Assembly: GCA_016934355.1 (NCBI GenBank)
Contig: JAFGTA010000167.1
Span: 1-5,048 of the forward strand
Direction: 5' to 3'
Source: Candidatus Bathyarchaeota archaeon
GTDB lineage: Archaea > Thermoproteota > Bathyarchaeia > TCS64
Length of the DNA: 5,048 bases
Program-made: the position numbers and the translations under genes
Notes under the pieces: model-generated
Database searches by the model: none
What the model saw: only the letters and a program-made list of their open reading frames with translations
What the model was told of the DNA's origin: nothing
In this document: in pieces, positions 1-4,323 of the stretch
How the letters are laid out: every line of letters starts with the position of its first letter
How positions within the stretch are numbered: position 1 is the stretch's first letter

Positions 1-37
1 CGTTCTCGTCAACCCATTGATAAGCGGTTTCCTTCAA
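1..37 (-). CDS. 5' end of an unidentified gene running off the left edge (TTG start)
   Basis: Only 12 codons are inside the window. On the minus strand a TTG at 37-35 opens a frame that stays open to the edge and reads L/M-K-E-T-A-Y-Q-W-V-D-E-N. An in-frame TGA lies three codons upstream of the TTG (P and E in between), so the gene must start here or further into the missing sequence; the only ATG in this short stretch, in another frame, stops after two codons. A strong TATA-like box (CTTATATTC, 68-76) lies about 35 bp upstream, which fits a transcript with a leader of about nine bases. The second codon AAG matches three other gene starts in the window. The amphipathic start ending in W-V-D-E-N resembles the first helix of M20-type peptidases and amidohydrolases, but 12 residues cannot establish a function. 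The alternative is the tail of a plus-strand gene ending at 67 or 75. Confidence 0.4.
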   Translation of the reverse strand, partial: MKETAYQWVDEN

Positions 38-67
38 CTCTGGTCAGTGAAAGATACGGATGCGTGA

Positions 68-82
68 GAATATAAGAAAATC
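68..82 (-). promoter_or_regulatory. TATA/BRE-like promoter of the left-edge gene
   Basis: Read on the minus strand, GATTTT (82-77) is followed by CTTATATTC (76-68), an archaeal BRE/TATA-like arrangement in otherwise GC-rich DNA. Transcription would begin near 46, just before the TTG at 37. The T-rich stretch also lies 10-24 bases after the stop codon of the ECF gene, so it could double as that gene's terminator. The box also reads as a TATA box on plus, but no plus-strand gene follows. Confidence 0.4.
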
Positions 83-91
83 CACGGAGGC

Positions 92-652
92 TCAGCGGGG
101 CAGCCGCTTCTCCACCGCGCCATGGAGGAAGTAGCCCATCCCGAGGGTGAGCAGCCCCTGAGCGACGTTGAACGCGGCGATTAATGGCAGCAGGTCGTAC
201 GCGATCTCTGTAGGTACGCCCCAGAAGCTTGGGAGCACGATCATGTTCGCCGCGCACATGGCTACAACGCGGCACAGGATACCGGCAGCCGCAGCCGCCG
301 TCTTGCTCGTGTTCTTACTCATCGCCGTTCTTCCGGCGAGGGCTTGGCCCGCCCAGAGTCCCGCGACGGTCGAGAGCTCCGCGGCGGTCTTCATCGCGGC
401 GGAGATCAGGTTTCCGCTGCGGGCGAATATCCCGAAGCCTGCGACCAGGGATGTGGTGAGAGCGCTTGGTAGGCCGTACATTAGAAGGCTGAGGGCTATG
501 GGGACGCCTGTGAAGTCGAACTTGAGGCTGGGGTACCACGGGAACGGTATCTTGAGTCCCGAGTACTTCAGAGTGTAGTCGAACACGATTACGAGCGCCG
601 CGAGGATGGCCGTCCCGGTGAGGCGAGCGGTGGGGTTGCCGTTCGGCTTCAT
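92..652 (-). CDS. ECF transporter S component, RibU-like (probable riboflavin uptake)
   Basis: This 186-residue hydrophobic protein is the size of an ECF (energy-coupling factor) S component, the membrane subunit that binds a vitamin and docks on a T component and two ATPases. Hydrophobic segments fall at about residues 12-28, 50-76, 86-106, 118-140 and 152-178, consistent with the six-helix fold. The most telling stretch is residues 37-52, with P-x-L-K-x-D-F-x-x-V-P, the signature after helix 1 in RibU-type riboflavin S components. A K-T-x-x-E-L-x-T-x-x-G run at 88-98 also fits. Riboflavin is the likeliest ligand by family resemblance, but S components often change ligand. The ATG at 652 follows a TATA-like box at a leaderless spacing. 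No ATPase or T-component gene is in the window, so it would use a shared module encoded elsewhere. The winged-helix gene is divergent, with 71 bp between the starts. Confidence 0.8.
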   Translation of the reverse strand: MKPNGNPTARLTGTAILAALVIVFDYTLKYSGLKIPFPWYPSLKFDFTGVPIALSLLMYGLPSALTTSLVAGFGIFARSGNLISAAMKTAAELSTVAGLWAGQALAGRTAMSKNTSKTAAAAAGILCRVVAMCAANMIVLPSFWGVPTEIAYDLLPLIAAFNVAQGLLTLGMGYFLHGAVEKRLPR

Positions 653-672
653 AGCATTGACACGTCTGAACC

Positions 673-683
673 TTTAATGAAAC
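673..683 (-). promoter_or_regulatory. TATA-like box of the ECF S component
   Basis: On the minus strand GTTTCATTAAA (683-673) is the most AT-rich stretch upstream of the ECF gene. Its centre is about 25 bp from the ATG at 652, so the transcript would start at or next to the start codon (leaderless). The box is weaker than the other promoters in the window. Confidence 0.4.
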
Positions 684-723
684 TACCTAAGCTCATAGAT
701 ATCAGCTTGAGAACGCGGTTTCC

Positions 724-1116
724 ATGTGGGCAGGTTTGTCTGCCCAACAGTCTTTTAAGTGGTGGATGAGGGATAGGGGCAGTGATGGATGTGCATCACC
801 TCCAATATCTTCGGGCGGGGTCGACAGACTTCGCAGCCTGATTCTACGCACACTTAACGATAACCAGCTTCTAGTGCTCAACGCCGTCTCCGAGGGAGAC
901 CAGTCGCTTACCAGCCTCCTGAAGCAGTTGTCAGACGAGTACGGCGTACCCTTATCCACCCTTAAACTGAACGCCAGAATCCTCAGGGAGCTCAGCCTCA
1001 TCTCCTACGGCTCGGTCCGTGACAGGAGGTGCGTGTGCCTTGAGGACTTGGGGTTGTTCGTTGTGGGGCTCGTGAACGGCGGCGGAGGCGTAATGGGGGT
1101 GCAGCTATCGGACTAG
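724..1116 (+). CDS. Small winged-helix DNA-binding protein (putative transcriptional regulator)
   Basis: Up to 130 residues. The convincing part is about residues 33-118. A helix at 45-57 is followed by a second at 61-72 (S-L-T-S-L-L-K-Q-L-S-D-E-Y-G), then a probable recognition helix at 76-93 (P-L-S-T-L-K-L-N-A-R-I-L-R-E-L-S-L-I). A short charged turn at 96-106 looks like a wing, and a C-terminal helix follows at 107-117. This order is that of archaeal winged helix-turn-helix regulators; I cannot name the subfamily. The start is uncertain: ATG 724 gives the longest product, ATG 766 a product 14 residues shorter. The first 32 residues (four Trp or Cys, several Gly and Ser) look unlike the rest. 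They also coincide with two perfect palindromes and a TATA-like box, so the true start may be later or non-canonical. Divergent from the ECF gene; neither target nor ligand can be read from sequence. Confidence 0.6.
   Translation: MWAGLSAQQSFKWWMRDRGSDGCASPPISSGGVDRLRSLILRTLNDNQLLVLNAVSEGDQSLTSLLKQLSDEYGVPLSTLKLNARILRELSLISYGSVRDRRCVCLEDLGLFVVGLVNGGGGVMGVQLSD
727..746. repeat. Perfect inverted repeat (7-bp arms, 6-bp spacer), possible operator
   Basis: TGGGCAG at 727-733 and CTGCCCA at 740-746 are exact reverse complements around GTTTGT. The repeat lies six bases upstream of a TATA-like box (752-759) and overlaps the first codons if translation begins at 724. As DNA it would suit a dimeric regulator; as RNA it would form a stable hairpin. 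Confidence 0.55.
752..760 (+). promoter_or_regulatory. Candidate TATA box inside the annotated 5' end of the winged-helix gene
   Basis: CTTTTAAGT is a TATA-like box in GC-richer DNA. It would place transcription start near 781-783, inside the reading frame called from 724. If it is the real promoter, the 724 and 766 starts are wrong. The competing choice for a 724 start is the weaker ATAGATATC at 695-703, at a leaderless spacing from 724. Confidence 0.35.
782..799. repeat. Perfect inverted repeat (6-bp arms, 6-bp spacer), possible operator
   Basis: GTGATG at 782-787 and CATCAC at 794-799 are exact reverse complements around GATGTG. The element sits where transcription from the box at 752-760 would begin, a typical place for a repressor site in archaea. 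It has the same spacer length as the repeat at 727-746. Confidence 0.5.
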
Positions 1117-1167
1117 CATCCTACAGTCCTGGTTTTCGCCGCAGCAGGTAATTTCAGAAAATTTTTT
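1117..1167. terminator. Convergent intergenic region with T-tract terminator
   Basis: Fifty-one bases separate the stop codons of the winged-helix and acyl-CoA synthetase genes. On plus, eight T in a row at 1162-1169 (running two bases into the TAA of the converging gene) form a good archaeal U-tract terminator for the winged-helix gene. On minus, TTTT (1161-1158) just past the synthetase stop is a weaker counterpart. I see no strong hairpin. Confidence 0.6.
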
Positions 1168-2868
1168 TTAGCTGAGCCCCTCGGGGGCGCCGTTGCCGAG
1201 CATGAGCTCTCTTATCCTCTCATCCACCTCGGCGAGGACTGCTGCCCTGTCCACCTTGCCCATGGCCGTCATGGGCATCTTGTCCCTGAACATTATTCTC
1301 GCTGGCACCTGGTACTCCTCCAGTCTCTCGTTGCACAGGGCGAGTAGCTTGTGCTCCAGCTCGTCCGTGGGCTCCGTGCCTTCCGCGAGTATGACCGCCG
1401 CACGTATGTCTGTGGTGCATCTCAGTGGGTCTGGGACTCCGAAGGCTACCGCGGCCTCCACGTCTGGGTGGCTCTGCAGCACCTCCTCGACCTCCGTCGG
1501 CCAGACGGTGTGGCCCCGGGCGACTATCCTGTCCATCTTCCTGCCCACGATGTAGAGGTAGCCGTCCTCGTCCATGTAGCCGATGTCGCCGGTGTGGAGC
1601 CAGCCGCCCCTCACCACCTCCGCTGTGGCCTCCGGGTCGCCCCAGTACCCCGCCATGAGCTGGGGGCCGCGGACGACTATCTCACCCTTCTCGCCGCGGG
1701 GCGCCTCGACCTCCCCAAGCTGTAGGTCCATTATCCTGACCTCGGTGTCTGGGTAGACTTGGCCGGCGCTCGCGTAGTTGGGCTCGCCTTCGACGGGCGT
1801 CGCTGAGACGCTGGGCCCCGCCTCGGTCAGGCCGTAGCCTTGGTACATGCGGGCGCCTGCGACTTTCTCGAAGCGCCTCATGTCCTCGACGGGTATCGAG
1901 GCTCCGCCCGAGGCGCAGTGGGTCAGGCTTGTGAGGTCGTACTTGGCTAGGTCGGGGTGGCGGAGTATCTCTCTTATGAGTCTGGGTATGAGGGGGAAGT
2001 GGGTTACGCTGTGCCTGTCCGTGGCCTTCAGTATGGATTCGGCTGTGGGGTTGGGCAGCAGCACGAGGGTGCACCCGAAGCTCACCGCCTCGTTCATCAC
2101 CACGAGCCCGTAGCTGTGGAAGAAAGGTAGGGCACAGAGAACCACGGGCCACCCAGCCGCCTGGGGCTTGGCGCTGTACCCCCACCCCCTGAGCCAGTGA
2201 TAGGACTGGAGAGCGTTGGCCACCTGCCCGTAGTGTGTGAGCATGACTCCCTTGGGCTCCCCCGTGGTGCCGCTTGTGTAGACGATGACCGCGACGTCTT
2301 CCCGGGGTCTCACGTCTGCGAAGCCCTCAAGCCTCGGCCCCCGAGTAAGGTCCTCGAACCGTAGGGCGTTCCTCGGCGGCTTCAAGCCCCTGTACGTTAG
2401 CCTGCTGAGGAATCTGAGGCGGGTGGGCGCGTAGTACGCGGCCTCTGCGATGATGACGGTCTCGGGGTGTTTCTCGGGGAGCTTGTCGAGGAGTCTGTCA
2501 AGGATGATGAGCGTCTTGCACCCTGTCTCCTTCAGCTGCCGCCCCACCTCCTGCACTGGCATGAGGGGGTTGACAGCCACCACGGCTGCGCCGAGGAGGT
2601 GTGCGGCGTTGTAGGCTACGATGAACTGGGGGCAGTTGGGGAGCAGCACCCCGACGCGGTCACCCTTGGAGACGCCGGTCCCCCTGAGGTTGGCTGCGAG
2701 GCACAGCGTCTGCCCCCAGAGCGCGGCGTAGGTGTGCCTGGCGCCCAGGTAGATGACGGCGTCCCTGTCGGGGAACTTGCGTGCGCTGTTCCTCCAGAGC
2801 TCGTAGACGGGCATCTCAGGGTACTTGATGCTGATGGGTACGCCTCTGGGGTAGCTGCCGCCGGTCAT
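1168..2868 (-). CDS. FadD-like acyl-CoA synthetase (AMP-forming fatty acid-CoA ligase)
   Basis: 566 residues, a full-length class I adenylate-forming enzyme that would activate a carboxylic acid with ATP to an acyl-AMP and then pass it to CoA. The ATP-binding P-loop Y-T-S-G-T-T-G-E-P-K-G is at 197-207 and Y-x-G-Y-G-L-T-E at 342-349. T-G-D with its conserved Asp is at 426-428, the hinge motif G-R-K-M-D-R-I at 442-448, and the catalytic Lys of P-M-T-A-M-G-K at 538. The N-terminal Y-P-x-G-V-P opening, L-L-P-N-C-P-Q-F (75-82) and A-L-P-F-F-H-S-Y-G (246-254) are typical of medium/long-chain ligases. The chain length used cannot be told. ATG 2868 is preferred because a strong TATA box lies at leaderless distance and family similarity begins there; the frame stays open upstream only as antisense of the aldolase gene. 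The hinge has Met445 where most ligases have Lys. Divergent from the aldolase gene. Confidence 0.92.
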   Translation of the reverse strand: MTGGSYPRGVPISIKYPEMPVYELWRNSARKFPDRDAVIYLGARHTYAALWGQTLCLAANLRGTGVSKGDRVGVLLPNCPQFIVAYNAAHLLGAAVVAVNPLMPVQEVGRQLKETGCKTLIILDRLLDKLPEKHPETVIIAEAAYYAPTRLRFLSRLTYRGLKPPRNALRFEDLTRGPRLEGFADVRPREDVAVIVYTSGTTGEPKGVMLTHYGQVANALQSYHWLRGWGYSAKPQAAGWPVVLCALPFFHSYGLVVMNEAVSFGCTLVLLPNPTAESILKATDRHSVTHFPLIPRLIREILRHPDLAKYDLTSLTHCASGGASIPVEDMRRFEKVAGARMYQGYGLTEAGPSVSATPVEGEPNYASAGQVYPDTEVRIMDLQLGEVEAPRGEKGEIVVRGPQLMAGYWGDPEATAEVVRGGWLHTGDIGYMDEDGYLYIVGRKMDRIVARGHTVWPTEVEEVLQSHPDVEAAVAFGVPDPLRCTTDIRAAVILAEGTEPTDELEHKLLALCNERLEEYQVPARIMFRDKMPMTAMGKVDRAAVLAEVDERIRELMLGNGAPEGLS

Positions 2869-2884
2869 TATGGAAGGGGGAGCC

Positions 2885-2911
2885 GTGCACCGTATAAAAA
2901 CAGTGGTGCAC
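2885..2911. promoter_or_regulatory. Paired GTGCAC operator-like sites bracketing the synthetase TATA box
   Basis: GTGCACC at 2885-2891 and GGTGCAC at 2905-2911 form a perfect inverted repeat with 7-bp arms and a 13-bp spacer. Each contains the palindromic hexamer GTGCAC, and the hexamers begin at 2885 and 2906, exactly 21 bp (two helical turns) apart. The TATA box of the acyl-CoA synthetase lies between them, so a bound dimer or pair of dimers would block TBP. No regulator is identified. Confidence 0.55.
2893..2900 (-). promoter_or_regulatory. TATA box of the acyl-CoA synthetase (leaderless)
   Basis: TTTTTATA on minus (TATAAAAA on plus) is the clearest TATA box in the window. Its centre is about 28 bp from the ATG at 2868, giving a leaderless or nearly leaderless mRNA. 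It could also fire on plus, starting near 2922 and giving the aldolase gene a leader of about 30 bases. Confidence 0.7.
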
Positions 2912-2918
2912 CCAACGG

Positions 2919-2932
2919 TTTTATCCGCGGAT
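2919..2932 (+). promoter_or_regulatory. TATA-like box of the aldolase gene overlapping a 10-bp palindrome
   Basis: TTTTAT at 2919-2924 is a TATA-like element whose expected transcription start is about 2945-2950, just before the ATG at 2953. Its last two bases are the first two of the perfect palindrome ATCCGCGGAT (2923-2932), a possible regulator site. If this promoter is used, the SD sequence at 2942-2949 would be only partly in the mRNA; a start from the box at 2893-2900 would include all of it. Confidence 0.45.
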
Positions 2933-2941
2933 GCCCCCTCA

Positions 2942-2949
2942 AGGTGATC
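2942..2949 (+). promoter_or_regulatory. Shine-Dalgarno sequence fixing the aldolase start at 2953
   Basis: AGGTGATC is an eight-base match to the complement of the archaeal 16S 3' end (GAUCACCU). It ends three bases before ATG 2953. This favours ATG 2953 over the in-frame GTG at 2944, which lies within the site. Confidence 0.6.
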
Positions 2950-2952
2950 GAG

Positions 2953-3828
2953 ATGAAGCCCGAAGGAATCTACGTACCCAACATAACCCCCTTCGACGCC
3001 AGAGGCGAGATAAACTACGGCGCCCTTGAGCGGCTCATAGAGCACTGGGTCGCGGGAGGCGTGTACGGGATAGTCGCAAACGCCAGCACAGGTGAGGCGC
3101 CCTACCTGAGCCGTGAGGAGAAGACGCGGATAATCGAGTTCATGGTGGAGAAGGTGAACGGTCGCGTCCAGGTGTTCGCAGGCACGGGCGCCATGGGCAC
3201 CCGGGAGACCATAGAACTCACGAGGGACGCGAAGGAGGCTGGGGCGGAGGCAGCCCTCGTGACGACGCCGTTCTTCTTCAAGCCAAGCGGAGACGAGATC
3301 GCTGGGCACTTCATCGCACTCATGGACGCGGTGGACCTGCCCGTCATCCTCTACAACGTCCCCAAGTTCACGGGTTACAGCGTCGTCCCTGAGGTGGTGG
3401 CGCGGATAGCCGAGGAGTCCAGCAACCTGGTCGCCATGAAGGACAGTGGAGGCAACCCCGGCAACATGGCCGAGGTCATCAGGCTCTGCGGCGACAGGAT
3501 AAGCGCCCTCTCAGGATCCGCCGACATGGTGCTGCCCACGCTGATGCTCGGGGGCAGGGGGGCCATAGTGGCGGTAGCCAACGTGATCCCCGAGGCATGC
3601 GTCGGGATATATGATTCCTATAAAAAGAACGACCTAGCGGGGGCAGGTAGAAACCAGCACAAGGCGAGCTACGTCAACAAGGTGCTGGTCAGGGAGCACC
3701 CCCAGATCGCGGCGATAAAGACGGCGCTCAACCAGATGGGGCTCGACGCCGGCGTCCCACGTATGCCCCTGACGCCCCTAGACGCGGAGACGCAGCGGAA
3801 GATCGAGGACGCCATGAAGCTACTCTAG
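2953..3828 (+). CDS. DHDPS/NAL-family class I aldolase (Schiff-base lyase), probably not DapA
   Basis: 291 residues, the usual length of this (beta/alpha)8-barrel family, whose members form a Schiff base between a lysine and pyruvate or another 2-keto acid. The Schiff-base Lys163 is in M-K-D-S-G-G (162-167) and the catalytic Tyr134 in L-Y-N-V-P (133-137). The carboxylate-binding loop is A-S-T-G-E at 44-48, where dihydrodipicolinate synthases have G-T-T-G-E. In true DapA an Arg follows the Y-N-V-P motif (Arg138 in E. coli); here that position is Phe139 (Y-N-V-P-K-F-T-G). The enzyme therefore probably acts on another substrate, such as a 2-keto-3-deoxy sugar acid or another hydroxy-keto acid. 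The start is set by the SD site; GTG 2944 is the alternative. It shares its control region with the divergent acyl-CoA synthetase gene. Codons 218-226 form an AT-rich island containing a TATA-like sequence. Confidence 0.88.
   Translation: MKPEGIYVPNITPFDARGEINYGALERLIEHWVAGGVYGIVANASTGEAPYLSREEKTRIIEFMVEKVNGRVQVFAGTGAMGTRETIELTRDAKEAGAEAALVTTPFFFKPSGDEIAGHFIALMDAVDLPVILYNVPKFTGYSVVPEVVARIAEESSNLVAMKDSGGNPGNMAEVIRLCGDRISALSGSADMVLPTLMLGGRGAIVAVANVIPEACVGIYDSYKKNDLAGAGRNQHKASYVNKVLVREHPQIAAIKTALNQMGLDAGVPRMPLTPLDAETQRKIEDAMKLL
3825..3828. other. CTAG used as stop codon on both strands
   Basis: The plus-strand aldolase ends with TAG at 3826-3828 and the minus-strand acetyltransferase with TAG at 3827-3825. 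The two convergent genes overlap by four bases, and each transcript must end inside the other gene. Confidence 0.9.
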
Positions 3829-4232
3829 CTTATCTTCTTGACCATGGACCGTTTCCCCGCGTAGAAGCGGCGGCCCGTTTCTTTGAACCCCATCCTCTCC
3901 CAGAAGCCCACAGCCTTCTCCTCAGAGTCGATCTGAATCCACATGGCGCCCACGTTCTCCGCGAACCTCTCCGTCTTCAGGTAGAGCACCCTGCCGTATC
4001 CGCCGCCCCTGTCCCTCTCCAGCACCTCAAGGTTCTCGATGTACAGTGTGCCGGGGTGGATAGACTCGGAGACGGGCATCAGCGTGACCTGGGCGTGGCC
4101 GTGCCCGTCCGCGACCACCCACGTCGAGCCCTCGCCGTAGCTCTCGCCGGGGCCCCTGAGCACCTTGAGCCCCTCAGGCGAGTAGCTTCTCAGGTATCTC
4201 CCGTTCCGGGATGGCTTGGGCTCTGGCTTCAC
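3825..4232 (-). CDS. GNAT-family N-acetyltransferase (GTG start)
   Basis: 135 residues, compact for the Gcn5-related acetyltransferase fold, which moves an acetyl group from acetyl-CoA to an amine. The core is visible: strand 4 I-E-N-L-E-V-L (65-71), then the acetyl-CoA pyrophosphate loop R-D-R-G-G-G-Y-G (73-80; R/Q-x-x-G-x-G at 75-80) leading into helix 3. Strand 5 W-I-Q-I-D (98-102) and the closing A-V-G-F-W-E-R-M-G-F (107-116) of motif B complete it. The first 35 residues are Pro/Gly/charged-rich and lack a clear helix 1-2 region. The start is GTG at 4232, supported by an SD-like GGTGA six bases upstream and a TATA box. The substrate is unknown (protein, peptide or small amine). Its stop overlaps that of the aldolase gene within one CTAG, leaving no terminator between them. 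Confidence 0.85.
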   Translation of the reverse strand: MKPEPKPSRNGRYLRSYSPEGLKVLRGPGESYGEGSTWVVADGHGHAQVTLMPVSESIHPGTLYIENLEVLERDRGGGYGRVLYLKTERFAENVGAMWIQIDSEEKAVGFWERMGFKETGRRFYAGKRSMVKKIS

Positions 4233-4238
4233 GGGGCG

Positions 4239-4286
4239 TCACCGAAGGTATTGTCCGCTATCTACAGGTGGGTTACTCAATATATC
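4239..4286 (-). promoter_or_regulatory. Promoter and ribosome binding site of the acetyltransferase gene
   Basis: On minus, GATATATT at 4286-4279 is a strong TATA-like box predicting transcription start near 4256 and a leader of about 24 bases. GGTGA at 4243-4239, a match to the archaeal anti-SD, lies six bases before the GTG at 4232. The gene thus appears to have its own leadered transcript instead of relying on the upstream surface-protein gene. Confidence 0.55.
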
Positions 4287-4310
4287 ATCTACACCGGCAG
4301 AACAAAGAAG

Positions 4311-4323
4311 TAGGAAAAATGAA
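4311..4323 (-). terminator. T-rich terminator after the repeat-domain protein gene
   Basis: Starting a few bases past the TGA at 4326-4324, the minus strand has five T in a row (4319-4315), and the pyrimidine-rich TCCTACTTCTTTG stretch continues to about 4303. This is consistent with archaeal U-tract termination upstream of the acetyltransferase promoter. Confidence 0.4.

Noticed and set aside
1..75. End of a plus-strand gene (frames stopping at 67 or 75)
   Set aside because: Both tails are short and unremarkable; the minus-strand TATA box and TTG frame explain the region better, though not decisively.
653..723. Riboswitch (for example FMN) upstream of the RibU-like gene
   Set aside because: The predicted transcript is leaderless and only 71 bp separate the divergent starts, leaving no room for a structured aptamer.
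1193..2113. Plus-strand open frames across the acyl-CoA synthetase gene
   Set aside because: They are Ser/Ala/Arg-rich shadows of a gene with all catalytic motifs on minus; no promoter or SD supports them.
2467..3309. Long mutual antisense frames: the aldolase frame is open upstream to 2467 and the synthetase frame upstream to 3309
   Set aside because: The two genes are in the complementary register in which codon middle positions pair, so GC-rich coding sequence gives few stops on the other strand. The extensions show no family similarity, and promoters and SD sites lie between 2868 and 2953.
4056..4313. Plus-strand frame of 85 codons opposite the acetyltransferase
   Set aside because: It runs antisense to the conserved GNAT coding sequence and through its promoter, with no recognisable domain.
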